From Paenarthrobacter ureafaciens (lineage in GTDB: Bacteria > Actinomycetota > Actinomycetes > Actinomycetales > Micrococcaceae): a stretch of 64,000 nucleotides of DNA. The notes beneath the pieces are model-generated. The model did not search any database and had not been told where the DNA came from. It saw only the letters and a list, made by a program, of their open reading frames with translations. Shown here piece after piece: positions 44,376-52,788 of this stretch; positions within the stretch are counted from its first letter, which is position 1, and each line of letters begins with the position of its first letter. A program made the translations under genes and the position numbers. Where the stretch lies: NCBI RefSeq assembly GCF_004028095.1, contig NZ_SBHM01000009.1, positions 1 through 64,000 of the forward strand, read 5' to 3'.

Positions 44376-45367
44376 TGGCCAACAACCGCCTTCGCGTCGG
44401 AGTTATCGGCGCCGGCAACATCGCAACCATTGCCCAACTGCCCACCCTCGTGCAGCGCGACGACGTTGAACTTGTCGGGCTGGTGTCCCGGCGCGAAGAT
44501 CCAAGCAGCCTTGTCCGGCGCTGGGGCTTCAATGCGGCCTATAAAACGGTGGAGGACATGCTGGCCGCGCAGGAACTGGACGCAGTCTTCGTATTGACCC
44601 CGCGTTCCGAGCACGCCCACGCCGTCGAGCTTTGCCTTAAACACGACGTGGACGTGTTCTGTGAGAAGCCGCTTGCCCCGGCGACCGATGAAGCCGAGCG
44701 CCTGGCTGACCTCGCCGACGAGCGGGGACGGATCCTCATGGTCGACTTCAACCGCCGCTATGCTCCCGTCTACACCGCCGGCCGGGAAGCCTTCGGCGAT
44801 AAGGGTGCCACCTTCTGCGTCGCCCAAAAGAACCGTCCCGGATCCGAATACCGTGCAACGTTCGAGAACGCCATTCATATGGTTGATCTCCTGCGATGGT
44901 ATTGCGGCGGCGAGCCGGAACACGTGACCGCCCACGCCGCGGGTGAGGACCCCTGGGAAGAAGACGGACTCGCAGCGACTATCCGCTTCAGCACCGGTAA
45001 CACCGGCGTCCTGATGGCAGCTCGCACAGCAGGGGCATGGAACGAGAAACTGGACGCCTACGGTGACGGAAAGACCGTTGAAGTCAGGGCACCCGAAACG
45101 GTCTCTACCACCATCAACGGCGTCACCACATCACGGGAACTGAGCGCCGAAGCATATGGCTGGGCGACTGCGACAGACACCCTGGGATTCTCAGCCGCTG
45201 TTCATCACTTCCTGGACCGGGTCGCCGACAGGGCCCAACCGCTTACATCAGGCCGCGAAGCTGTCCGTACCCAGCGCCTGCTGGACCAAATCCTCGCCGC
45301 CGCCGGACTGCCTACAAAGGAGCAATCCGGGCGCGAATGGGCGAGCCACGCCGTCAACGCAAGCTGA
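44375..45367 (+). CDS. Gfo/Idh/MocA-family oxidoreductase 2
   Basis: The product has 330 residues. The Rossmann motif VGVIGAGNIATIAQLP is complete, the family EKP motif reads FCEKPLAP, and the active-site helix reads ENAIHMVDLLRWY with the catalytic His. Its start overlaps the isomerase stop by one base (TGATG). It is the most standard of the three Gfo/Idh/MocA proteins here and is likely an NAD(P)-dependent sugar or cyclitol dehydrogenase. Confidence 0.9.
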   Translation: MANNRLRVGVIGAGNIATIAQLPTLVQRDDVELVGLVSRREDPSSLVRRWGFNAAYKTVEDMLAAQELDAVFVLTPRSEHAHAVELCLKHDVDVFCEKPLAPATDEAERLADLADERGRILMVDFNRRYAPVYTAGREAFGDKGATFCVAQKNRPGSEYRATFENAIHMVDLLRWYCGGEPEHVTAHAAGEDPWEEDGLAATIRFSTGNTGVLMAARTAGAWNEKLDAYGDGKTVEVRAPETVSTTINGVTTSRELSAEAYGWATATDTLGFSAAVHHFLDRVADRAQPLTSGREAVRTQRLLDQILAAAGLPTKEQSGREWASHAVNAS

Positions 45368-45395
45368 ATCTCCACTGACGTAAGGAGGTGTCACC

Positions 45396-46679
45396 ATCGC
45401 TCTCCTTCGTGCGCGCAAGGATGCACCAAAAATCAGGGGAGCGGGGAAGCGGCTTCGCGGGCGTTTCACCGCGCTTGTAGGCATCCTGCTGGTTGGCTTC
45501 AGCGCCAGAGAAGCGGTTTCTGCGGCATCCCCGCTCCTGGGTCAACTCAGCGCGGACCTTCCCTTTGACGCTGTGTCGACAGGGATCCTCGGCATGCTGC
45601 CGACTGCCAGCTTCGCAGTGATGGGCTTCCTTGCGCCGCCGCTCCTGCGGCGCATGCAGTTGGAATACCTCCTGCTGCTTGCGATCATGCTGACAACACT
45701 AGGTCAGCTCGGCCGCGCGATGGGACCCAACGTCCCGACTTTTTTGGCGTTCACCTGCATCGCCATGCTCGGGATCGGTCTGATTAATATTGTGGCGCCG
45801 CCTCTCTTGATGAAGTACTTTCACGACAGAATCGGGATTCTCTCGGCCGTCTATGTCACTCTCTTGGGGGTCAGCACGGCTGTGGCCGCCCAATTCGCCA
45901 TCCCCTTGGGCACTCTCTATGGCTGGCGGTTCTCCATCGGTAGCTGGGCTGCACTCAGCGCGGTCGCCGTGATCCCATGGCTTGCCCTCCTCACCGCTAA
46001 ACGAAGGATTCCCCACTGCGGAACTCCTCCAACCAAGTATCGGCCGCCGTCCCGGGCGAACGCTGTCAAGCCTTGGAAATCATCAATCGGTTGGGGAACG
46101 GCCTTAATCTTTGCCGGCTTTTCCAGCAATACCTTTGCGTCGCTCACTTGGCTCCCGGCTGTCCTCGTGGACCGAGGAATGAGACAGGAAACTGCTGGAT
46201 CCATGCTGGCGGTCTACTCAATTCTTGCCCTACCGTTCGCTCTGATTGTGCCTGTGGTGGTTCAGAAAATGGCCCGTCCGCTGCCGGTGGCCGTTCTGTT
46301 TGTCGCCGCATTCGCCACAGGTTACGCAGGCATCATCTTCGCTCCACCAGCTTCGGCAGCGGTCTGGGTCGTTATTGCAGGCCTGGGCCAAGGTGCCTAT
46401 TCCTTTGCGTTTGCCATGATCAATAAGCGAACTCGAACGCAGTCCGGCTCCGGGAGCTTGTCCGCGTTTGCCCAAGGAACGGGTTACGCCCTTGCAAGCG
46501 TCGGACCTTTCCTGTTCGCGCTCCTGCACCGTCCAGGGGACGGCTGGCTGCCCTCGTTCGCCATGCTCGGTGCCTGGCTTCTGGTGCTAATGACGGGGGC
46601 GATCATGGTCAACAAGGCACGCACGCTTGAAGATCACCCGCCGGTCCCGCGGCAAGCACTGAAAGTACAAGGTCCCTAA
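45396..46679 (+). CDS. MFS transporter, CynX/NimT-like
   Basis: The product has about 427 residues if read from 45396. The coding pattern (FTALVGILLVGFSAREAV, then ASPLLGQLSADLPFD) begins well before the first standard start codon (GTG 45573). That GTG would delete the first membrane helix. AAGGAGG at 45382-45388 points to an ATC at 45396 as start, or to a 5' indel. Later helices and the loop PLLMKYFHDRIG fit the cyanate/nitroimidazole-type MFS family. It probably exports or imports a small anion or polyol in this pathway. Confidence 0.75.
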   Translation: MALLRARKDAPKIRGAGKRLRGRFTALVGILLVGFSAREAVSAASPLLGQLSADLPFDAVSTGILGMLPTASFAVMGFLAPPLLRRMQLEYLLLLAIMLTTLGQLGRAMGPNVPTFLAFTCIAMLGIGLINIVAPPLLMKYFHDRIGILSAVYVTLLGVSTAVAAQFAIPLGTLYGWRFSIGSWAALSAVAVIPWLALLTAKRRIPHCGTPPTKYRPPSRANAVKPWKSSIGWGTALIFAGFSSNTFASLTWLPAVLVDRGMRQETAGSMLAVYSILALPFALIVPVVVQKMARPLPVAVLFVAAFATGYAGIIFAPPASAAVWVVIAGLGQGAYSFAFAMINKRTRTQSGSGSLSAFAQGTGYALASVGPFLFALLHRPGDGWLPSFAMLGAWLLVLMTGAIMVNKARTLEDHPPVPRQALKVQGP

Positions 46680-46761
46680 CCACACTTGAAGACGCCAGAC
46701 CATGGCGACCCGAGTTTCATACAACCACTCCATGGATTTGTTGGAGTACAGGAGAGACATA

Positions 46762-46812
46762 ATGAGCACCTTTTGCAACTTCGCCCTTATCCTCGCGCGG
46801 CCGGAATCATGA
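46762..46812 (+). CDS. Short leader ORF (16 codons) before oxidoreductase 3
   Basis: MSTFCNFALILARPES is preceded by AGGAGAG at good spacing and ends in TGA overlapping the ATG of the next gene (ATGA). The peptide could couple translation of the downstream gene. Similar short ORFs precede the SDR, VOC and solute-binding-protein genes. Whether the peptide matters or only its translation is unknown. Confidence 0.5.
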   Translation: MSTFCNFALILARPES

Positions 46813-47846
46813 CGACGGCGGCACGGCCCATGCGGGTGGCGGTGGTCGGCGCGGCCGGGTGGGCAGGATCCCGACATGCCAGAGCATTCGCCAAGGCGGG
46901 CGCCAACGTCACCCACCTTGTTGAACAAGGCGACCGGGCGCTCCCATTGGCCCAAGAGTTGGGCGCCCACGTGGTGGCCAGCGTCCACGAGCTCCCTTCC
47001 GATGACCTGGACCTGGCCGTCGTCGCATTGCCCACTACTTTGCAACCGTCCATCTGCGCAGATCTACTGAACAGGGGATGTCGGGTGCTGACCGAAAAAC
47101 CGGTGGCCGCAGATGCCGAAGGTGCTGCCGTCCTGGCAGCCGCCTCCGGAGTGCACGAACGACTCATGGTGGGGTACACACTCCACCAACATCCCGCCGT
47201 CGAAATCCTCTCCCAGTGGGTGCGGGACAACGACGTGATCGCTGTAAACGTCCGTTCGGTCGCCCATAAAACGAACATCGACTCATGGCGTTCTGATCCG
47301 AAAGAGGGCGGCGTTGCCGTTGTAAACGGCATTCACGCCGTTGAACTGGTGTCTTCGTGGTTCGAGGGGCATCCAAAAGTCCTGGCCACCATCACGAGCA
47401 GCAGCCTGTACGGGTCTCCCGTGCCGGAACACGTTCTCTCCACCCTCGAGTTCCCCTCCGGAGCGGTGTTCACTTTGCAGAGCTACTGGTCTCCCTGGCA
47501 GGAACCTAAAGGTCTCAATCAAGGGGATTGGAGCCTCACCATCGATGTTCTGGCCGTCGGCGGCCGGTTGCTTTGGTCTAACGATTCTCTACGTGTGTGG
47601 GACCGTGATGGCCGACAGAACGGAAGGGACTTTGATCCCTCCGACCTCTTTCTCCGTCAGGCAGAAGCGGCACTGAGGTTCTGCGCCGGTGAAACCCCCG
47701 CCGTCACTTTTGCCCAGGCGCTCCGCGCCACGGAAATCGCCGATGCAATCGGGGCCGGCGCAGTCCGGACAGCGGTGGCCCCAGGGCACTCGGGAGGTGC
47801 CAACCCCGTAACACCATCCAAGCCCGGAATAACGACCACCTGCTGA
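46809..47846 (+). CDS. Gfo/Idh/MocA-family oxidoreductase 3
   Basis: The product has 345 residues from ATG 46809, which overlaps the stop of a 16-codon leader ORF. The Rossmann motif VAVVGAAGWAGSRHARAF and the family motif LTEKPVAA are visible, and the active-site region reads VVNGIHAVELVSSWF. No good ribosome site lies just before the ATG other than through the leader ORF. It is likely an NAD(P)-dependent dehydrogenase for a polyol or sugar derivative. Confidence 0.85.
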   Translation: MTTAARPMRVAVVGAAGWAGSRHARAFAKAGANVTHLVEQGDRALPLAQELGAHVVASVHELPSDDLDLAVVALPTTLQPSICADLLNRGCRVLTEKPVAADAEGAAVLAAASGVHERLMVGYTLHQHPAVEILSQWVRDNDVIAVNVRSVAHKTNIDSWRSDPKEGGVAVVNGIHAVELVSSWFEGHPKVLATITSSSLYGSPVPEHVLSTLEFPSGAVFTLQSYWSPWQEPKGLNQGDWSLTIDVLAVGGRLLWSNDSLRVWDRDGRQNGRDFDPSDLFLRQAEAALRFCAGETPAVTFAQALRATEIADAIGAGAVRTAVAPGHSGGANPVTPSKPGITTTC

Positions 47847-47875
47847 ACCGGGCAATATCGAATAAGGAAACGAAA

Positions 47876-47950
47876 ATGAAGCAAGAACCTCACAAGCCAA
47901 CCACAGGCGTCCTGTCGTCAAGCTGCGTCAAGAGCGGAGAGAACCAATGA
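47876..47950 (+). CDS. Short leader ORF (24 codons) before SDR gene
   Basis: An ATG preceded by AAGGAAACGAAA opens 24 codons, ending in TGA that overlaps the SDR start (ATGA). The AGCGGAGAGAACCA inside its end also serves as the SDR ribosome site. It belongs to the set of short coupled ORFs in this operon. Confidence 0.5.
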   Translation: MKQEPHKPTTGVLSSSCVKSGENQ

Positions 47951-48696
47951 GCCTCAAAGACCAAGTAGTTCTCGTCACTGGGTCCAGCGGCGGTATCGGT
48001 GACGCTGCAGTCGCCGCACTGAGAGCAGCCGGAGCCAAAGTCATTGGTGCGGACCGTTCCCCCAAGGAAGACCAGTCCTTGGAGGCGTTCTACCCTCTGG
48101 ACATCACCTCGGAACAACAATGCGCAACTGTGATACAGGACGTTCAAGCCAAATACGGCCGTGTGGATGTCCTCGTGCATGCAGCCGGGGTGCTCGGCCC
48201 CACCCCCGACATCATGGAAACAACCACCGAAGAGTTCGACTCCATCCTCAGGATCAACGCCACCGCGACCTTCACCATGGTCAGGGAGACCGCAAGATCA
48301 ATGCTTGATTCCGGCACAGCCGGCGCAATCGTGGTCCTGTCTTCAGTTGCGGCAAAAGAAGCACGACTCAACTACCTGCCCTACAACGCCAGCAAGCTCG
48401 CGGTCCTCCACATCATGTGGTCCTTTGCCGAACTGCTCGGACCCAACGGCATCTCCGTAAACGCGATCGCACCAGGGCCGGTCAACACGCCCATGTGGGC
48501 GCAGTTCGCCCGTGACTCAGGCCCGGATGCAGCAGCCAACCGAGCCAAGAGGGCAGCACAACTGCCGATGCGCCGATTCGCAGAACCCGATGAAGTTGCC
48601 CGTGCCATCCTGTTCCTTTCTGACCCCGACAACCGCTACATCACGGGAGTCTCCCTCGACGTGGCCGGCGGCGCACACCTGGGAATCGGATCCTGA
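47947..48696 (+). CDS. Short-chain dehydrogenase/reductase 2
   Basis: The product has 249 residues with the complete classical SDR set: VTGSSGGIG (cofactor loop), HAAG, the catalytic Ser in VLSSVAA, YNASK (Tyr/Lys) and GVSLDVAGGAH at the end. It should oxidise or reduce a hydroxyl/keto group with NAD(P). The position after oxidoreductase 3 and before a VOC gene suggests one step of the same pathway. Confidence 0.9.
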   Translation: MSLKDQVVLVTGSSGGIGDAAVAALRAAGAKVIGADRSPKEDQSLEAFYPLDITSEQQCATVIQDVQAKYGRVDVLVHAAGVLGPTPDIMETTTEEFDSILRINATATFTMVRETARSMLDSGTAGAIVVLSSVAAKEARLNYLPYNASKLAVLHIMWSFAELLGPNGISVNAIAPGPVNTPMWAQFARDSGPDAAANRAKRAAQLPMRRFAEPDEVARAILFLSDPDNRYITGVSLDVAGGAHLGIGS

Positions 48697-48713
48697 ACAC
48701 CCGGAAGAGGGCA

Positions 48714-48752
48714 ATGAGGTACGAGTCTTTGATCTACCAAGGAGACACCTAA
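48714..48752 (+). CDS. Short leader ORF (12 codons) before VOC gene
   Basis: MRYESLIYQGDT follows GGAAGAGG and ends in a TAA whose last base is the first base of the VOC start (TAATG). The codons QGD carry AAGGAG, the ribosome site of the VOC gene. Confidence 0.45.
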   Translation: MRYESLIYQGDT

Positions 48753-49204
48753 TGCGACATCACCACACCGCGCTGCACGTTACGGATATGGAGCGCAGCG
48801 AGCGGTTTTACGTGGATGGCCTCGGACTAACCCGTTTGGATGCATGGACGTCGGGTCCGTATATCGGCGACCTGTACGGCCGTCCCAACGTCAAAGTGAG
48901 AGCCATGCTTCTGGCTACCAGTGACGGATCCTTTCGGCTGGAGCTGGCCCATGCCGAGCCATTGCTGCCAGCCATCGATCCCTCTGACGCGCGGCCGGGT
49001 ACAGCCCATCTTGCCTTTACGGATATTGACGTTCGGGAGGTTTACTCCAGGATGACAGCGCTTGGTTACAGCGCGGTATCCGAACCTGTTGCCCCGATTT
49101 CAGGCCCCATCGCTGGCGGGTGGCTGGTTTACCTCCTTGATCCTGACGGGAATCGCGTGGAACTTATACAGCCGCCGGGCTGGCGTTCGGGCGAGGACTC
49201 ATAA
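48752..49204 (+). CDS. VOC (glyoxalase-fold) protein 2
   Basis: The product has 150 residues from ATG 48752, served by AAGGAG. The fold shows an N-terminal His in HHTALHVTDMERSERFY, the central TAHLAFTDIDVREVY and C-terminal LLDPDGNRVELIQ with the metal-ligand Glu. This is a complete single VOC unit of typical size. It is the last gene of the plus-strand catabolic operon. The reaction is unknown; epimerase, lyase or dioxygenase chemistry are all possible. Confidence 0.85.
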   Translation: MRHHHTALHVTDMERSERFYVDGLGLTRLDAWTSGPYIGDLYGRPNVKVRAMLLATSDGSFRLELAHAEPLLPAIDPSDARPGTAHLAFTDIDVREVYSRMTALGYSAVSEPVAPISGPIAGGWLVYLLDPDGNRVELIQPPGWRSGEDS

Positions 49205-49245
49205 GTCACTGCTTTTGAATAACACGCACTCATAAGGTGAAAGCG

Positions 49246-49281
49246 CAGTGGGTGGACAGGTTGCAACCTGTCCACCCACTG
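49246..49281. terminator. Perfect 36-base palindrome between convergent operons
   Basis: CAGTGGGTGGACAGGTTG is followed directly by its exact complement. It lies 42 bases after the VOC gene stop, with the ABC operon converging from the other side. A weak T-stretch (TCATTTTAA) follows on the plus strand. It probably acts as a terminator or insulator. Confidence 0.65.
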
Positions 49282-49492
49282 TCATTTTAAAACGTTGTAA
49301 GAGAACGCGGGCATATTGCTCGAAGCCTTCGTCAAACCCGGCGGGGCCGGGGCAGGTTCTCACATATGAGGGCATGCCAAGCTTGCTGGGAGCATCAATT
49401 GGGCAGCGACATCTCCGCCGTGGAACACCGCACTGCAAGCCGAAGACTTGTCGGCCTGGCCTTCCCATGGCGGCGGTGGTCCAGACAGACAT
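49282..49492. other. Possible gene remnant between terminators
   Basis: A plus-strand reading (SINWAATSPPWNTALQAEDL) looks like a dehydrogenase or isomerase tail but has no start and an unclear frame. I cannot identify it. Confidence 0.3.
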
Positions 49493-49534
49493 GCCCCGTG
49501 AGCCGAAGGAGACGGCTCACGGGGCTTTTCTCTT
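49493..49534 (+). terminator. Intrinsic terminator
   Basis: GCCCCGTGAGCCG (49493-49505) and CGGCTCACGGGGC (49513-49525) form a 13-bp stem with a 7-base loop, followed by TTTTCTCTT. It is oriented for plus-strand transcripts arriving from the catabolic operon. Confidence 0.85.
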
Positions 49535-49567
49535 CTGTCAGATGTTGAGGCTGAGGAGTTGTTCCAG

Positions 49568-50428
49568 CTACCCCTTGACACCCCCGGAGGTCATTCCCGC
49601 AACAAACCAACGCTGGAATGCCAGGAAGATGGAGAGAACAGGGATGAAAGCAACGACGATGAATGAGGCGAAGAGCCCCCAGAAACTACCGAAGCCGGTG
49701 GTTATGTAACGCACTATGCCGTTCTGGACAGTCTTCATGTCCTCTGTGGTGGCCAGGACGGTACCCACAAGGAAGTCGTTCCACACGAACACGAAGATGA
49801 AGATGGCCACGGCTGCGATACCGGGACGGATGAGCGGAAGGATGATGCGCCACAGAATCTGTATCCGCGAACAGCCGTCGATGGCTGCCGCTTCCTCGAT
49901 TTCGACGGGTATGTTCTCGATGAAATTCCGCAGGAACAGGATTGTTTGTCCACAAATGATTGCCGTGTAGACGATGATCAGCATCGGGTAGGTGTTGATC
50001 AGTGCGGTCTTGACAAACATGGAGTAGAGCGCGATGAAAACGACGATCGCCGGGACCATGGACAGGACCAGAATTCCGGTCATCAAGGTTTCCATGCGGC
50101 GGCTACGGTATCTCGTGGCCACATAGGCTGCGGGGATGCAGATGGCCAGAGCAAGGACGATCGAGCCCCCGGCATAAATGAGAGAGTTCACGAAGAAGCG
50201 AATGTTGGTCGATGTCAGAAGACCCACATAGCCCTCGGAGGAGAACGGAGCCGGTATCCACCTAGGCGGGAATTCCAGGGTTCCCGAAGCAGTCTTAAGT
50301 GACGTGGACACGATCCAGGCCACCGGCGGGAGTACCACAGCGGCGGAAAGTATGACGTACGCCCAGGCCGGTACTCCCCGGACGAAACTGCCCAGACGGC
50401 GCTGGCGGCGCGAGGTTGTGGTACTCAC
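49568..50428 (-). CDS. Carbohydrate ABC transporter permease (CUT1, MalG-like)
   Basis: The product has 286 residues and about six membrane helices. The EAA coupling loop reads EIEEAAAIDGCSRIQILWRIILPLI, and the end FVAGMTSGGVKG is the usual MalG-type C-terminus. Its ATG overlaps the stop of the MalF-like gene by four bases. No ATPase gene is present in the cluster; CUT1 systems of actinobacteria often use a shared MsiK-type ATPase encoded elsewhere. Confidence 0.92.
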   Translation of the reverse strand: MSTTTSRRQRRLGSFVRGVPAWAYVILSAAVVLPPVAWIVSTSLKTASGTLEFPPRWIPAPFSSEGYVGLLTSTNIRFFVNSLIYAGGSIVLALAICIPAAYVATRYRSRRMETLMTGILVLSMVPAIVVFIALYSMFVKTALINTYPMLIIVYTAIICGQTILFLRNFIENIPVEIEEAAAIDGCSRIQILWRIILPLIRPGIAAVAIFIFVFVWNDFLVGTVLATTEDMKTVQNGIVRYITTGFGSFWGLFASFIVVAFIPVLSIFLAFQRWFVAGMTSGGVKG

Positions 50429-51357
50429 AGACTTTCCTTCCGTCGGAATCGGATGGCGACGAGGGTCAGGGCGATATTGACCGCGAAGAGCAGGATTGCC
50501 GTTGCCGAGGCGCCGGAGAGATCGAATTTGTCAAACATCTGGTTGTAAACGCGCATGGACAACGTCTCTGTCGAGCCGATGGGGCCTCCGCGTGTGGTGA
50601 CCAGAATGATGGTGACCATCTGCACATAAAGCATGAGAAGGACCACCACAACGGAGACTATGGTGTTCCGCAGGTAGGGGAGGGTGATGTTCACAAATCC
50701 GTGCCAGATGCCGCCCCCATCCACTTTCAGGCTTTCGCGGAGCTCCTCGGGAATCGTTTGAAGAGCGCCCAGAAAGAGGAGCATGGCCTGCGGGTAGGAC
50801 CACCACGCAGTCATCAGGGTCACTGCAATCAGCGCACTGGTCGGCGATGAAAACACGTCAGTGGGACCGAACCCGAGGGATTTGGTGATGGCGGAAGCCG
50901 GTCCGTAGTTGGGGTTGAGGAACCAGAGCCAGATTGTTCCTGCAGTGGCTTGCGACATGAGCCAGGGCAGGAGGAAGAGGCTCCGAACGGAGCGCTTGAA
51001 GCGGTGAAGGTTGTTGAGCACGATTGCGGAAAGCAGCCCCGCCGGCAGAGCGATGACCAAGGCGCCCAGCGAGAACACCAAGGTTGTCCAAATGCGGCTC
51101 GGCAGGTCGGAGTCTGAGAACAGTCGGACAAACGAATTCAGCCCTGAAAACTTGCCGATCTGGTAATAGGACGTCTCGTGTAGTGCCGTCCACGCTGTAT
51201 AGATGAGGGGCCCAACAAAAACGAAGAGGAAGACGGCGCTGACTGGGAGGACATAGAGCCATACCATTCGGTCCTTGCGGACCCGGCGAAGAGCCTGGGT
51301 GCTTAAGGGAGACGCTGCGGTCTTGAGTGGGCTGCGGGTGGGGCTTTTAGTTGACAT
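50425..51357 (-). CDS. Carbohydrate ABC transporter permease (CUT1, MalF-like)
   Basis: The product has 310 residues with an N-terminal cytoplasmic stretch, then helices starting at WLYVLPVSAVFLFVFVGPLI. The EAA loop reads PEELRESLKVDGGGIWHGFVNITLP. It pairs with the MalG-like permease to form the sugar channel. It starts 55 bases after the binding-protein stop. Confidence 0.92.
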   Translation of the reverse strand: MSTKSPTRSPLKTAASPLSTQALRRVRKDRMVWLYVLPVSAVFLFVFVGPLIYTAWTALHETSYYQIGKFSGLNSFVRLFSDSDLPSRIWTTLVFSLGALVIALPAGLLSAIVLNNLHRFKRSVRSLFLLPWLMSQATAGTIWLWFLNPNYGPASAITKSLGFGPTDVFSSPTSALIAVTLMTAWWSYPQAMLLFLGALQTIPEELRESLKVDGGGIWHGFVNITLPYLRNTIVSVVVVLLMLYVQMVTIILVTTRGGPIGSTETLSMRVYNQMFDKFDLSGASATAILLFAVNIALTLVAIRFRRKESL

Positions 51358-51412
51358 TATCTGTCCCTTCCGAGGGGGCCTGATTGCTCAGGCCCCCGAA
51401 TATCACGAGCGG

Positions 51413-52669
51413 CTACTTCTTGTTGGCCGCATCCTGCGCAGAACGGATAAAGTCGTCGCCTGATGAACCGTTAAGGGTCAGCTTTTGTCCGGCCTGGGAG
51501 AGGCCAGTGGCAAGCGCGGTCCATGTGTTGGAATACGTGCGTGGTTCACTGTTGCTCTTGACGTAGGCTGCGATGTCGTTCACGGTCTTTGCCTCAGGAG
51601 TCGAGAAAAACGGTTGCTCGTAGGTAGCTGCGCGCGTGGGTACCTCGCCGCCGGTTGCCATCAGAGCACCGGCTTCCGGGCCGGTCATGTACTCGATGAA
51701 CTTCCAGGCGGCCTCGCTGTTCTTGCTGCCATTGCCGATGCCCAAGGTCCAACCAATGGTGGTACCCGTCGTATCGCCGGTACTCGCTTTCGGCAACGCC
51801 GTCCACTTGAGGTCCTTGTTCTGCGAGCCGAAAGACACCGCCCGTTCCGTGCCCAAAACTGCCATGGCGACCGTTCCGCTCGCCATACCGTCAGCTACAG
51901 TGCCGTAGGTGTCCGAAACGACGTTGCTACCAAGGGCTTTCGCGTCCCTGAGCTTGGCCAGGAAGTTACCGAACTCGTTGCCTTTGGCCGTCGCGAAATC
52001 CGCCTGTCCGTCTTTGTTCCAGATTTCCTGATCTACCTGTGTCATGAAGCAGTTGAAAAAGGTGCTGATGATGGCCGAGTTGTCCGTGTCCGAGAAGCCG
52101 GTCCCGAATCCGGTGTAGCCGGCCGCAGCAGCCTTCTTGGCAACCTCGACGACCTCCTCATAGGTAGAGGGAACTGTGGCGCCGATCTGGCTAAGGATCT
52201 TTTCGTTGTAGTAAAGGGCGCAGGTCCTGTATTCGTACGGTACGGCAACTGCTTTGCCATCAGGGCCTGCGAGAGTATCCGTGGGGCGCAGCCAGTCAGT
52301 CACCTTGGAAGCAGCGTCTGGCAGAGGGGAGTAGACGCCGGCGGATGCCATCTGGGGAACTACGGGAGTGAACATCTTGAAGACATCAGGGGCCTGACCT
52401 GCTGCCGCGGCCTGCGGAAGTCGGTTCAACATATCGCCCAGTGAAACAACCGACAGGTTGACCTTGATGTCCGGGTTGGCCGCCTCAAACTTAGCAATGT
52501 TTTCTTTTAGCGCCTTTGAACGCGGATTTGCCTGGCTGGGATCAAGGAAGTCCCAGTAGTTCAGGGTCACGGGACCTTTGGGCTCCGAAGCCGAGGGGGA
52601 GCAGCCACTAAGGGCTAGGCCGGCTACGACGGCTGTAACGAGCGCCAAGCCCCATCGCTTTTTAATCAT
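51413..52669 (-). CDS. Sugar ABC transporter solute-binding lipoprotein
   Basis: The product has 418 residues. The signal peptide is lipoprotein type (MIKKRWG, hydrophobic core, LSGC at about residues 20-23). The body matches family 1 sugar-binding proteins: VTLNYWDFLDPSQ, APDVFKMF, FIEYMTGPEAGALMA. It is the first gene after promoter 3. A 37-codon ORF in the leader overlaps its start. It captures the island's sugar-type substrate outside the membrane. Confidence 0.92.
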   Translation of the reverse strand: MIKKRWGLALVTAVVAGLALSGCSPSASEPKGPVTLNYWDFLDPSQANPRSKALKENIAKFEAANPDIKVNLSVVSLGDMLNRLPQAAAAGQAPDVFKMFTPVVPQMASAGVYSPLPDAASKVTDWLRPTDTLAGPDGKAVAVPYEYRTCALYYNEKILSQIGATVPSTYEEVVEVAKKAAAAGYTGFGTGFSDTDNSAIISTFFNCFMTQVDQEIWNKDGQADFATAKGNEFGNFLAKLRDAKALGSNVVSDTYGTVADGMASGTVAMAVLGTERAVSFGSQNKDLKWTALPKASTGDTTGTTIGWTLGIGNGSKNSEAAWKFIEYMTGPEAGALMATGGEVPTRAATYEQPFFSTPEAKTVNDIAAYVKSNSEPRTYSNTWTALATGLSQAGQKLTLNGSSGDDFIRSAQDAANKK

Positions 52670-52775
52670 GAATTTCTCCTGTGAATGAGTGTGTGCTGAT
52701 GCGGAAGCATGCCGTGCTCAAGCGACGCGCGCTCAATGCGGAACGTCGACGGTCAGGAGAAGTCGATTTGTTCAT
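52662..52775 (-). CDS. Leader ORF (37 codons) overlapping the SBP start
   Basis: An ATG at 52775 with an excellent AAAGGAGAG site opens a 37-codon frame (MNKSTSPDRRRSALSARRLS...) ending in a TAA at 52662-52664, inside the first codons of the solute-binding-protein gene. The peptide is Arg/Ser-rich. Translation through the end of this frame would carry ribosomes over the SBP ribosome site (CAGGAG), which suggests coupling or attenuation. Confidence 0.55.
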   Translation of the reverse strand: MNKSTSPDRRRSALSARRLSTACFRISTHSFTGEIHD

Positions 52776-52788
52776 CAAGTCTCTCCTT

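Noticed and set aside
51485..52444. A 319-codon plus-strand frame opposite the sugar-binding lipoprotein
   Set aside because: Antisense shadow; the minus strand has a lipoprotein signal and family 1 binding-protein motifs.
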